From JBDHAC01 sp039588215 (GTDB lineage: Bacteria > Gemmatimonadota > Gemmatimonadetes > Palauibacterales > Palauibacteraceae): DNA of 64,000 nt. The position numbers and the translations under genes were made by a program. The stretch lies in NCBI GenBank assembly GCA_039588215.1, contig JBDHAD010000016.1, forward strand, positions 1-64,000. The letters are read 5' to 3'. Shown one piece after another: positions 6,881 through 15,805 of this stretch. The notes below the pieces were generated by a model that saw only the letters and a program-made list of their open reading frames with translations, was not told the origin of the DNA and ran no database searches. Numbering within the stretch: position 1 is the stretch's first letter; each line of letters starts with the position of its first letter.

Positions 6881-9024
6881 TGAAGCGGGACGGAAAGCTG
6901 TCCGTCGAAGAAACGGTCAGGCTGACCGACCAGATTTCCTCCGCGCTCACCTACGCGCACGAGCGGGGGGTCGTCCACCGCGACATCAAGCCGGCGAACA
7001 TCCTGCTGACGGGCGACCAAGCGATCGTCGCCGATTTCGGGATCGCCCGAGCCGTGGAAGCGGCAAGTACCGATGGGCTCACCGGGACCGGCATGGCGGT
7101 CGGCACCCCCGCCTACATGAGCCCGGAGCAGGCGATGGGGGGCGAAGACGTGGACGCCCGCGCGGACGTTTATGCCCTGGGCTGCGTCGTCTACGAGATG
7201 GTGAGCGGCGAGCGTCCGTTCAAGGGATCGGGCCAACAGGCAATGGTAGCGAAGCAGGTGATGGACCGGGTCCCGAGCCTCCGGAAGACCGATCCCGCGA
7301 TTCCTGCCTTCGTGGACCGGGCCGTGTCGCGGGCCATGGCCACCGACCCGGAGCGGCGGTTCGAGACCGCGGGTGAGTTCTCAGATGCGCTGACCACCGG
7401 CACCATCGTGCCCCGGGTTCGGGCGCAGCGAGCCCGGCAGGCAAGACGACGGGCGAGAATCACGGGCGCCGTGGCTGCAGTGGCCGCGCTGGCGGCCTGG
7501 GGGATCAGCGCCATGATGGGTGGTCCGCGCATGGAACGGCTGGCCGTGCTCCCGCTGACGGATCTCACCAACGACCCAGATCAGGCGTTCCTTACGGCCG
7601 GGGTGCACGAGGCGCTGATCAAGGAGTTGGGACGGCTGGGGCTGTCCGTTACCTCCCTCCGGACGACGAACCAGTACCAGCACACGGATAAGGGGATCGC
7701 CGAGATCGCCGAAGAGTTGGGAGTGGACGGCGTGATCGAGGGATCCTTGTTTCGGGGCGGCGACAGCCTGGAGATCGCGACCAGGCTGTACGACCGGAAC
7801 GAGCAGGAGGTGTGGACCGGATCCTTCGACGGCGTAATGCCCAACATCGTAGCTCTGTACCGGGGCTTCGCCCGGGCGATCGCCGACCGTATCCAACTCA
7901 GCCTGCGGCCCGAGGATGAGGCCCATCTTACCGGCGCGTCTCCGGTGAATCCGGATGTCTACGAGGCCTACCTGCGGGGGATGCAGCTCCTCAATGGCGC
8001 CACCACGGACCTCCTCATGGGCGATACCTCCAATCCTTGGGGAGGGTTCGATGAAGCCATCGACTACTTCAACGATGCCATAGAGCGGAATCCGGCCGAC
8101 CCGCGCGCATACGCCGGTCTGGCGCTAGGCTGGGCCACGATCGGTCACGGGCCCAATCCCCCCGTGGATGCCTGGCCGCGGGCAAGGGCGGCGGCGGAGC
8201 GAGCGATCCGGCTCGATTCGACCGTGGCCGAAGGGTGGGCGGCACTGGCCGACTACAAGTCGTACGCCGGGCACGACTGGGATGGAGCCGAGCAGGCATT
8301 CCGGCGAGCCAACCGGCTGAACCCCAGCCTGGCCATGAACCACTATCACTACGCCTGGTATCTGACCTTGTTCGGGCGCGTAGACGAGGCGGTGACCGAG
8401 CATCGGCGGGCTGCCGAGCTGGATCCTCTCACCCCGCTCCACACCCTGTGGATTCCGAGGATCTTCTCGTGGGCAAGAGATCATGAACGCGCGCTGAGCG
8501 AGGCCCGGCTCCTGACGGAGCAGTATCCGGAGCACAGTCTCATCTGGCGTGTGCTCGCCAACGGTGCATTGGGTGCTGGGCTGGCCGAAGAGGCCGTCGC
8601 GGCCATTGAGAAGGCTGTGGAGCTAAGTCCCGTCTGGACGTCCGACCTGGCCGAGGTGTACGCGAAGACCGGGCGAACGGACGACGCATTGCGCATCCTG
8701 CGCGAGTTGGAGACGGTGCCGCCCATGCCTGGAGTCGCCCTTGCACTAGCGAAGATCCACGCCGCCCTCGGAAACCGGAAGGAGGCCCTCCGGTGGCTGG
8801 AGTACGAGCCGCCCCACGCATGGGTGGCGTGGTTCGTTGCTTCGGAGAGCATGGAGTCTTTCCGGACAGATCCGCGTTTCCAAGCCGTGGCCCGGCGCAT
8901 GAACCTCCAGTTCGAGCCGGGAGACAGCTTCCCATCACCGCTTGCGATGGTGGCGCCGCCGCTTTCCGGAACGACGGAGGAAGCCCCACTCCAGGGCCCC
9001 CCTGCAGACGCATCCCGTCGATAA
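6868..9024 (+). pseudogene. 5'-truncated Ser/Thr protein kinase with C-terminal TPR domain
   Basis: The protein-like frame starts abruptly at DRLKRDGKLSVEE, within the kinase hinge region. The glycine-rich loop, VAIK lysine and alpha-C helix are absent. HRDIKPAN, DFG and the GTPAYMSPEQ activation segment remain. A membrane helix (about VAAVAALAAWGISAMM), a TolB-N/FlgO-like segment (AVLPLTDLTNDPDQAF) and a TPR array follow. The longest translatable frame starts at GTG 7054. Without the N-lobe it cannot bind ATP normally. Either the gene was broken by rearrangement, or the TPR part is still expressed from an internal start. The rest of the frame is intact, suggesting a recent event. Confidence 0.75.
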
Positions 9025-9325
9025 GCTCGCGCGGGTATCCTCACGCCCGCCTGGCCTCTCGCGCGAGCGAGGTTGACCCCCGCTTCGGGTGCTGCGCCGC
9101 TCGAATGGGGTGCTTCGCAGGCCGCGCCTGCTCAGTGTCTCGCTGGGCTGGCGATCGGTCGGCAAGACGCATGGATGGAGCGAGCGCGGCCGAACTGTCA
9201 CGCTAGCTGTCACAGAGTGACCGGTCCTCTTGCGAGCGTAGCGCGGCTACGCCATGGTGGGTCCATCGATAGCTGGGGCTCCAGCCTTGATTCGCCCCCG
9301 CACCGCCGTACCGCAGGAGGTCTCC
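9025..9325. other. Intergenic region with repeat modules C and B
   Basis: No gene is seen. Module C recurs at 9103-9144 (as at 6158-6199) and module B at 9185-9221 (as at 6034-6070). In module B here, GTCAC AGA GTGAC forms a perfect short inverted repeat. The stretch is the leader of the NTF2-like gene that follows. Confidence 0.6.
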
Positions 9326-9796
9326 ATGTCCCGCAAGTACCTCACCATGTTCATTGGCTTCATGCTCATGTCCGCAGCTCACCAGACGTTATCGGCACAG
9401 GAGCAGGAATACGCGTCGCCGGAGCTGAAGGCCGCCATCGCCGAAGCGAACGAGACCTGGCAGGCTGGTTGGAACGCCGCCGATGCCGCCGCCATCGGGT
9501 CCGCATACGCGGACGACGCGATCGTCATGCCCCCCGGAGCCGAGCCGATCGAGGGCCGCGAGGCGTTCCAGGCGGTACTCGTGGGCTTACTCGAAGCCGC
9601 GGAAGGGAGCCAAATGGCCTTCGGATCGCCCGAGATCATGGTCTACGGCGAGGTGGCGATCGAGGTAGGCTCCTTCGTCGAGACGGCCGCCGACGGCTCG
9701 CATAAGGACCACGGGAGGTACATGACGGTGTTGAAGAACATCGATGGGCACTGGAAGATCGTCCGCGACATCTGGAACAGCAGCATGACGCCGTAG
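9326..9796 (+). CDS. Secreted SnoaL/DUF4440-type NTF2-like protein
   Basis: The ATG at 9326 follows a strong AGGAGG at 9315-9320 and starts a signal peptide cleaved about after TLSA. The mature part of about 130 residues has the NTF2-like cone fold pattern of DUF4440/SgcJ proteins. An N-terminal helix carries WQAGWNAADAAAIGSAYADDA, followed by VMPPGAEPIEGREAFQ and a C-terminal sheet with GRYMTVLKNIDGHWKIVRDIWNS. Such proteins are often ketosteroid-isomerase-like or ligand-binding; the exact role is unknown. A perfect intrinsic-terminator hairpin follows at 9874-9901. Confidence 0.88.
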   Translation: MSRKYLTMFIGFMLMSAAHQTLSAQEQEYASPELKAAIAEANETWQAGWNAADAAAIGSAYADDAIVMPPGAEPIEGREAFQAVLVGLLEAAEGSQMAFGSPEIMVYGEVAIEVGSFVETAADGSHKDHGRYMTVLKNIDGHWKIVRDIWNSSMTP

Positions 9797-9873
9797 CCCG
9801 CGCCGGGTGGGGGCGGACTCGGCGCCGCCCGTCCTGTTCAGCGATCGTAGCTAATCTCGCTGTCCAGATTTGC

Positions 9874-9901
9874 CGAAAGCCCGCAACCATGCGGGCTTTC
9901 G
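9874..9901 (+). terminator. Intrinsic-terminator-like hairpin (module E, copy 1)
   Basis: CGAAAGCCCGCA and TGCGGGCTTTCG form a perfect 12-bp stem around a 4-base loop, 77 bases after the NTF2-like gene. The same element recurs at 10475-10502, and degenerate versions lie near 12472 and 61685. Confidence 0.75.
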
Positions 9902-10013
9902 TGCATCTTGGCCCCTATCCGATCCTCCTCGGATTTGACCAAACTGTCACAGTAGTGTCGCCGGTTCACACGAGGTGAATGCGATTGATCCTCTCGGATG
10001 TCACTCGCGTTAA

Positions 10014-10301
10014 CCCGATTGGTCGCCCGACGGGACCAAGATCGTGTTTACGAGCGTGCCGGTGGGGAGCGGCGACGACGAGATCTACGTCGCGAACGCG
10101 GATGGAACTAACCCCACGGCGTTGACCAACAACTCGCAGGACGACCAGGAGGGGACATGGTCGTCGAACAGTCAATGGATCGCGTTCTCCACGGACCGGG
10201 ATGGCAATCGAGAAATCTACCTCATGACACCGGACGGGCTGAACCTGACGAACATCACGAACAATGGGGCCAGGGATGCAGAGCCTTCCTGGGACCACTG
10301 A
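10014..10301 (+). pseudogene. Fragment of a TolB/WD40-like propeller protein
   Basis: About 95 residues with two TolB-type repeats are visible: PDWSPDGTKIVF, DDEIYVANADG, then NREIYLMTPDG and a terminal AEPSW. The fragment is preceded directly by an in-frame TAA at 10011-10013, and there is no signal peptide or start near the first blade. Intact family members have six or more repeats and an export signal. A GTG at 10044 could start a short product, but a truncated remnant is the better reading. Confidence 0.6.
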
Positions 10302-10386
10302 TCGTCGTCGAGACGACACCACCAAGCGGGTTTCTCAAGGTCGGTCGAGCGATCGGCGGTGGGTCTTGAGCCCAACCCTGACGGAT

Positions 10387-10470
10387 CGTCGCCAGGAGGT
10401 TGCGAGTGAGAGCTGCGGCGCTGACGCGGTCCTCGCTCGTCGCAAGCTCCGCAAATTTCGCCGCCCCGAT
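10387..10470. repeat. Intergenic repeat module D, copy 2
   Basis: Near-identical to 6206-6294 (for example GCGAGTGAGAGCTG and ACGCGGTCCTCGCTCGTCGC are shared). Here it is directly followed by hairpin module E, whereas copy 1 lacks it. Confidence 0.65.
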
Positions 10471-10474
10471 TAGA

Positions 10475-10502
10475 CGAAAGCCCGCAGCTATGCGGGCTTT
10501 CG
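10475..10502. terminator. Intrinsic-terminator-like hairpin (module E, copy 2)
   Basis: A perfect 12-bp stem, CGAAAGCCCGCA with TGCGGGCTTTCG, encloses loop GCTA. It lies between the TolB fragment (+) and the DUF4139-type gene (-), so it can act on transcription from either side. Confidence 0.7.
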
Positions 10503-10570
10503 TGCATCTAAGGCCCTCTCGAACAACTCCTAACTTGACCTAGCGGAACCGTGCAGGCCTCCGGACCGGA

Positions 10571-12340
10571 CTACCTCCAGAAGTAATTCCACGTGTAAGC
10601 GAGCTCCAGAGGCTCACCCGGCTGGAGATCGGCTGTCCACGTGATCCGGCCGACGCTGTTGAAGTGGTGCCACCACCACGGCCAGGAGAACCAGCCCCAC
10701 CAGGTCGGAAACGGTCCTGGCCCCTCCGCAAAGGAGGGATCTTCGAAGAGGTTGACCATCTCGATTTCCCCTCCGCGTTCGGCAGAGGCCACGTTCCCGA
10801 GGACATGGCGAACGATCTCGAGAGTCAGCGGGGCGTCACGATAGCTCGTCAGGGTAATGGTTCCGGCCAAATTAACCCGCCCGTACTGGTCTCCTTGCCA
10901 GACGATGGCGTTGGGGACCCGGCCTGTCTCGTTGTCCTTCTTCTTCACCTGGATGTCCACCGCCTGGGTAATCTCCAGGTCCGTGTCGGCGCCGGGAGCC
11001 GCATATCGCATCAGCCCCTGGGCCAGAAGGCGATCGTCGGCGAGGATGAGCGCCGGGGCCGTGGTCAGCGGATGCTCGCTCTCGTTGGTGAGCCGGATCT
11101 TGTGCATGACCTTGGGAGCCCCGAGGATCTGCGCCATCTCTGTCTGCCGGCCGGAGTTGAAATTCCTCCACACTTCGGGGGGAGGGGTGAAAGGGATGCT
11201 CAGAGCGAACACGTCTTCGTACGACAACTCGTACTCGCTCACCGGCAGCACCATTCGCTGGTTCTTCTTGAGCGTTACATGTTCCACCGTGAATACGAAG
11301 AGGTCTTCGTTTTCTGCCCCTCCCACGACTTCCGGCCCTGCCTCCGCGCCCGCCCCGGCTGGAGCCTGCCGAAACTCTTCCATAGCCATGGGAGCCTGGG
11401 TCATGAGGGCATTCGAGAACCCAAGAGCGGTTTGGCTGTCCCGACGGAAATACTGAGATAGTTGTGCGGCGGCCTCTTGAAGTGAGATGGGATCCGGGGT
11501 GTCCTGGAATACGAACCGTGGGACGCCGATGACCAGGTGTGCGGTGACGTCCTCCAGGTCGGCAAGCTCATTGACGAGAGTGGCCTGGAGGCTCACGATG
11601 GCTTTGCCGTTCCCATCGATGTTGACTTTGTAGTTTGGGATCCAGCGGATGCCGCGCTGAAGATAGAGCAGGCCCACGTCGGCGTCCTGCCGGGACCGCC
11701 CGCCCGACCAGTCCAGGCCCAGGGTCAACGTTCCGCGAAACTCTTCCCGGGAGAGTAGGCTGTCGTAGGAGTCGGTAAAGCTGATACCGAGGACACGGTC
11801 GATGGCGACTACCCTCACCCCGGTCTCGGTCTGCAGCAAAACCACGTTGCCCTTCACGCTCACCATCTCACCCGACTGGGAAGGATCGAGGGCCTCCTGT
11901 TCCTCTCCGCTCTGCGCCGGGACGTCCAGGATCGTGGCCGGATACTCCAGGACTCCGGAACTGCCGGCCTCGCGGACGATGACCTCCCGGCCCACGTTGG
12001 CCTCGATCAACTCCCTCAGATCAATCGCCGTGCGGTCGATCCAGACCTTGTGCCGGCCCGCTACGACGGATGAAAGGCTAGCGCTCGCGTCGGCCGAGAA
12101 GGGCCAGAAGGTCCCGATCACCGGATTCGGTAGGTAATCCAGGACTACGTTGCCGTTCTCGTTCACCGGCACCCGCCCGTCGTGAAGGACGAACGCATGC
12201 CCGTCCTTGAAGACGGTCACCTCCCTCACCGGGATGTCCGAGAGCGGGCTTGAAGGTTGGGAAACCTGGGCCTCCCCAGCCAGGGGAGCCAGGACGAGAA
12301 CGAGAAGGGCAACGAGGAATACGCAAATTCGGGTCTTCAT
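10571..12340 (-). CDS. Secreted DUF4139-type protein
   Basis: A 589-residue protein with a Sec signal peptide (residues 1-25, cleaved near GEA/Q). The N-terminal REVTVFKDGHAFVLHDGRV and the central strand-rich part with DLEDVTAHLVIGVPRFVF resemble DUF4139/mucoidy-inhibitor-like proteins, which pair an N-terminal domain with a large beta-sandwich. The C-terminus has an aromatic cluster (WWGWFSWPWWWHHF). Export is clear; function is unknown. The gene stands alone between repeat-rich spacers, with no operon partner. Confidence 0.75.
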   Translation of the reverse strand: MKTRICVFLVALLVLVLAPLAGEAQVSQPSSPLSDIPVREVTVFKDGHAFVLHDGRVPVNENGNVVLDYLPNPVIGTFWPFSADASASLSSVVAGRHKVWIDRTAIDLRELIEANVGREVIVREAGSSGVLEYPATILDVPAQSGEEQEALDPSQSGEMVSVKGNVVLLQTETGVRVVAIDRVLGISFTDSYDSLLSREEFRGTLTLGLDWSGGRSRQDADVGLLYLQRGIRWIPNYKVNIDGNGKAIVSLQATLVNELADLEDVTAHLVIGVPRFVFQDTPDPISLQEAAAQLSQYFRRDSQTALGFSNALMTQAPMAMEEFRQAPAGAGAEAGPEVVGGAENEDLFVFTVEHVTLKKNQRMVLPVSEYELSYEDVFALSIPFTPPPEVWRNFNSGRQTEMAQILGAPKVMHKIRLTNESEHPLTTAPALILADDRLLAQGLMRYAAPGADTDLEITQAVDIQVKKKDNETGRVPNAIVWQGDQYGRVNLAGTITLTSYRDAPLTLEIVRHVLGNVASAERGGEIEMVNLFEDPSFAEGPGPFPTWWGWFSWPWWWHHFNSVGRITWTADLQPGEPLELAYTWNYFWR

Positions 12341-12629
12341 GCCGTGCCTCGAGACAGGAGCCGACGGTTCCTACGGGGGACTACGCAAAAGTATGGCTGG
12401 CGTGGGGCGGCAGGACAGAGATGTCGGTCAAGGGGCACTGACGTGTATCGAGGTGTCGCCGCCCCGACTGGCAGAAGACCGGCAACCATATGGGCTTTCG
12501 TGCATCTGGGAACGGGCCAGGCCTTCCGGTATTGACCTATGCAGACCGAGGAGGTGACACTGGCAGAGCTGTCCAACAGCCAGCGCGATCCTGCCTGGCC
12601 CACATGGCCTTCACCGGAGGCTGGCCATC
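12341..12629. other. Spacer with degenerate repeat modules D and E
   Basis: No gene is seen. Around 12455-12510 the text CGCCGCCCCGACTGG followed by CCGGCAACCATATGGGCTTTCGTGC is a decayed version of the D-E repeat junction found at 10460-10505; the hairpin stem is no longer perfect. Confidence 0.5.
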
Positions 12630-13475
12630 ATGCGTAAGCTCGCACTCCTATCCGTCGCGTTCGTGCTCGCCGTGTTGTTGTCGACGACCGCGAGCGCGCA
12701 GACAGTTGCCGATCAGAGTGGCGACCAGGCGACCGTATGGTACCTGCGCCATGCGAGCTGGGCGGTTCGCCTCGGCGACGCGCTGCTGGTCTTTGATTAC
12801 CAGGAAGCGCTCCAGATGGAAGACGTCACTGACGACACTCCACGCAATCTCGAGAATGGATTCATCGATCCCGCCGAGATCAGCGATCTCGACGTATTCG
12901 TCTTCGTGACACACGCCCACGGTGACCATTACGACCCCGTCATCTTCGAGTGGCAGGGCGAGATCGAGAGCCTCACATACTTCATCGGCTGGGACGAACA
13001 GCCGGAGTCGCACTGTGAGCGTTTCACGGGAGCAGACGCCGACTGTCACACCATGGGTGGGCTGCGGGCAACAGCCGAGGTGGATGGCATACAGGTATAC
13101 ACGATCGATTCCCACCACAACGACATTCCCGAGGTGGCATACCTGGTCCGTCACGGTGATTGGATGGTGTATCACAACGGCGACTACATGGCCGACCACG
13201 TGGGTGATTACGCCTATCTGAAGACGATCAGCGACAAGATCGACGTGGCGTTCGTCGCTGGGCTTCCGGGGCGTAGGTGGCCTCACGTGTCTCGGGCCGT
13301 TCACCTTGCTCGCGAATTCGATGTGCGGGTGCTGTTCCCGATGCACTTCCGCGATCTCGAGATGTGTGAGGGTTTCGTGGCTGAAGTGGTAGCGGAGGGT
13401 GTGGGTGCAGAGGTCAAGTGCCCGACGGCGCGAGGGCAGCGGTTCGTCGTGCCAAAGGGTGGTAGAGGGCGGTAG
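12630..13475 (+). CDS. Secreted metallo-beta-lactamase-fold hydrolase
   Basis: The 281-residue protein has a signal peptide (cleaved about after TASA, residue 23). Its metallo-beta-lactamase fold carries the zinc motif THAHGDHYD, later ligands in IDSHHNDIPEVAY and HNGDY, and a final MHF. Members of this UlaG/YcjL-like branch hydrolyse phosphoesters, lactones or related substrates; the substrate cannot be told from sequence. The N-terminal VWYLRHASWAVRLGDALLVFDY is typical. The protein should act in the periplasm. It converges with the VOC gene. Confidence 0.85.
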   Translation: MRKLALLSVAFVLAVLLSTTASAQTVADQSGDQATVWYLRHASWAVRLGDALLVFDYQEALQMEDVTDDTPRNLENGFIDPAEISDLDVFVFVTHAHGDHYDPVIFEWQGEIESLTYFIGWDEQPESHCERFTGADADCHTMGGLRATAEVDGIQVYTIDSHHNDIPEVAYLVRHGDWMVYHNGDYMADHVGDYAYLKTISDKIDVAFVAGLPGRRWPHVSRAVHLAREFDVRVLFPMHFRDLEMCEGFVAEVVAEGVGAEVKCPTARGQRFVVPKGGRGR

Positions 13476-13507
13476 CGCCAAGTCGCGCCAGCTGCTTCAG
13501 CCGGAGG

Positions 13508-13951
13508 TTAGGCCGTTGATTGTTTCGACGAGTCATTGTCCCAATAGGCGCCGGGTCGATACGTACCGAAGTACCATACGTGTCCTTCCGGGTCCCGAGC
13601 CATATAGCCACGAGATCCGTAGTCCTCGTCCTTGAGACCTTGAATAATCTCGGCACCGGCCGCCTTTGCGTGAAGGTGATGAGCGTCCGGATCGTCAATG
13701 CGGATGGAGAGTGCCTGGCTAATACCGTCTAATTGTCGAGGACTAACCCGCCTGGATTCTGGTTTGGGTGAAGAGACCATGATGACCGCTGAGCCAAGGG
13801 TCAGCTCCGAATGTTCGATCCTTTCGTCTGGTCCAGGTACGACTAGTCGTCGCGTGAAACCGAACGCCCGGCAGAGCCAATCGATGGCCACAGGTGCGTT
13901 GTCGTAAGTCAGGCTGGGATAGACGTCGCCAACCGTTGAACTCGCAGCCAT
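13508..13951 (-). CDS. VOC/glyoxalase-like (PhnB-type) protein
   Basis: The 147-residue product fits the vicinal oxygen chelate family: paired beta-alpha-beta-beta-beta modules with VYPSLTYDNAPVAIDWLCRAFGF at the start and YMARDPEGHVWYFGTY at the end. VOC proteins act as glyoxalases, dioxygenases or resistance proteins; the substrate is unknown. The ATG at 13951 has GGAGG seven bases upstream and is preferred to upstream in-frame starts. On the coding strand the gene is bracketed by GTTAGGC (13999-14005) before it and GCCTAAC (13507-13513) overlapping its stop, as expected of an integron-type cassette. Confidence 0.85.
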   Translation of the reverse strand: MAASSTVGDVYPSLTYDNAPVAIDWLCRAFGFTRRLVVPGPDERIEHSELTLGSAVIMVSSPKPESRRVSPRQLDGISQALSIRIDDPDAHHLHAKAAGAEIIQGLKDEDYGSRGYMARDPEGHVWYFGTYRPGAYWDNDSSKQSTA

Positions 13952-13998
13952 TGGCACCTCCAAGGATTCGATCTGTGAGTTCATCTCCCGGACAAGCG

Positions 13999-14057
13999 GC
14001 CTAACTCCTAATAGGCTGCGGAGACGTGGGTGAACACTGCGGGCGTCCCGCAGCCTA
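13999..14057 (-). repeat. Hairpin plus GTTAGGC core upstream of the VOC gene
   Basis: TAGGCTGCGG (14012-14021) and CCGCAGCCTA (14048-14057) form a perfect 10-bp stem. Next to it, on the VOC coding strand, is GTTAGGC, a full match to the integron core consensus GTTRRRY. A matching R'' core further upstream is not found, so this is at best a partial attC. Confidence 0.4.
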
Positions 14058-14084
14058 ATGGGCAATAACTTCTGCACTTGGGCA

Positions 14085-15677
14085 CTAACCGGGAAGGGCG
14101 CGGGGCGTCTGACCGCTATCGAGGCGACTCCGAGCGGACTCGGTGGCGATCGCAGCAAGGCGGTGGCTGAGCCCCTCCAAGTCGGAGCGCTTTTGGCGCG
14201 ATATGCCGCGGAAGATTGCTCGTGCGATCGCATGCATCCCGCCGATCCACCCGGCGCCGGACAGGCCGGCGGCGAGCCAGCCGAACTCCGGGCCGCCGAG
14301 GCTCAGGATGATGGCGAGCCCGCCGAGGCCGCCACCGACCGTGATGCTGGGGAAGAGGCTGACAGCCAGTTCGCCGAGCCGCTCCTGCACGTGGATGCGC
14401 GCTTGCCCCCCCCGTGAGGTGACGCGTACCTGCACTGCCCGCCTCTTCCCAAGGGTGGGCTTCACCGTTCTCCATGTGAGCGATTTACCGAGCGTGCCGA
14501 CCTCTCCCTCTGTCGAGAACGTCGCCTGTACTTCGTCGACGATGTCTTCGTGCACGGCCTCGGTCACTTCACCGTCCACGACGCGCTCGGACGCGATCAG
14601 CGTCGAACTGCCCAGCCAGAAGGCGCCCGCCCCGATCTCGGCCGAGGGCGCTACCGGTTCGCGGACCTCCAGCTTACGCGCCGCTCGTTCAACGCGCTCC
14701 GGCGAGATACCGACATCGGCCGCGATCTGCTGAACGGTTCGGAGCGACATCCCCTCTTCGGTGGGGTGCGCTAGCTGCTCGTCGGCCGCCTGCCGCACGA
14801 TCTCTTCTACTTCGCTGTCGCTGTAGCGACGGACAGCGCCCTCCTCGGCGCGGAGCGCGAGTAGAAACGCATCTACGCTTTCGAAACGATCGCGCGTGGG
14901 CATGGTGAGCGCGCGCACCAGCGCCCGTTCGATTGGCCTGCCGATTTCGCGCATGCGCGCACGCAGCCGTTCCGGCAAGTCGGCGAACCTGCCGAGCTTG
15001 AGCGATTCTTCATCTGTCTGCCACATGCCCGGAGGCTCGCCGAGCAGCATCTCGTACAGGACGCAGCCGAGGCTGTACACGTCGGTCCGGGCGTCGAGAT
15101 CGCGCTCGCCCATGGCCTGTTCGGGGCTCATGTATCCTGGGGTGCCGAGCGCGAGGCCGGTCCGGGTGAGGCCCGCACCGCCGGCCGTGCTCACGGCGCG
15201 CGCGATACCAAAGTCCGCGACCATGGGATGACCTTCGGCGAACAAGATGTTCTCCGGCTTGATGTCGCGGTGAAGAACGCCTTGCCGATGGGCGTAGCTC
15301 AGTGCGTCTCCGACGTCCGCCACGATGCCGAGGGCCGCCGCCGTGTCGAGGCGTGTCTCCCGACGGAGTCGTGTTCGGAGCGATTCGCCGTCGATGAACG
15401 GCATGACGTAGTAGAGGAACCCGGCAGCCTCTCCCGAATCATGGAGCGGGATGACGTGTGGGTGCGTCAGGCGGGCGGCGATCTCGATTTCTTTGAGGAA
15501 CCGTTCCGCGCCCAGCGACGCGGCGAGCTCCGGCTTGAGCACCTTGATGGCCACATAGCGATTGTGCCGCACGTCTTGGGCGAGGTGCACCGTAGCCATG
15601 CCACCCTCACCAATCTCGCGCTCGACCACATAGCGCTCACGGATGGCGTCGGTGAAGGCTGCGGGCAGGTCGGGCAT
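14085..15677 (-). CDS. Ser/Thr protein kinase with C-terminal membrane segments
   Basis: About 530 residues. A complete Hanks-type kinase domain is visible: glycine loop GEGGMATV, catalytic VAIKVLK lysine, HRDIKPEN, DFG and GTPGYMSPEQ. After the domain lies a helical region with AADEQLAHPTEEGMSL and a short HTH-like stretch (VQQIAADVGISPERVERAARK). A beta-rich domain and one or two hydrophobic segments (ITVGGGLGGLAIILSLGG and a second near GWIGGMHAIARAIF) follow. The cytoplasmic kinase thus appears membrane-tied at its C-terminus. The ATG at 15677 is favoured; a GTG at 15713 overlaps the ribosome-binding site itself. Confidence 0.92.
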   Translation of the reverse strand: MPDLPAAFTDAIRERYVVEREIGEGGMATVHLAQDVRHNRYVAIKVLKPELAASLGAERFLKEIEIAARLTHPHVIPLHDSGEAAGFLYYVMPFIDGESLRTRLRRETRLDTAAALGIVADVGDALSYAHRQGVLHRDIKPENILFAEGHPMVADFGIARAVSTAGGAGLTRTGLALGTPGYMSPEQAMGERDLDARTDVYSLGCVLYEMLLGEPPGMWQTDEESLKLGRFADLPERLRARMREIGRPIERALVRALTMPTRDRFESVDAFLLALRAEEGAVRRYSDSEVEEIVRQAADEQLAHPTEEGMSLRTVQQIAADVGISPERVERAARKLEVREPVAPSAEIGAGAFWLGSSTLIASERVVDGEVTEAVHEDIVDEVQATFSTEGEVGTLGKSLTWRTVKPTLGKRRAVQVRVTSRGGQARIHVQERLGELAVSLFPSITVGGGLGGLAIILSLGGPEFGWLAAGLSGAGWIGGMHAIARAIFRGISRQKRSDLEGLSHRLAAIATESARSRLDSGQTPRALPG

Positions 15678-15805
15678 CCACAAAACATACGTGCGGAGGT
15701 GCTCGACCGTCACCTCCTCTTCGGTCGAAGCTCATGGCTGTATCGCGGTGTGGTCCGCGGGCTATGTTGGGGCCGTCCCGCCCCGCACAGCCCGTAACAC
15801 TCACA

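Noticed and set aside
12078..12326. Antisense and alternate-frame open frames in the DUF4139-type gene
   Set aside because: No ribosome-binding site, no family-like sequence; the minus-strand gene explains the coding bias.
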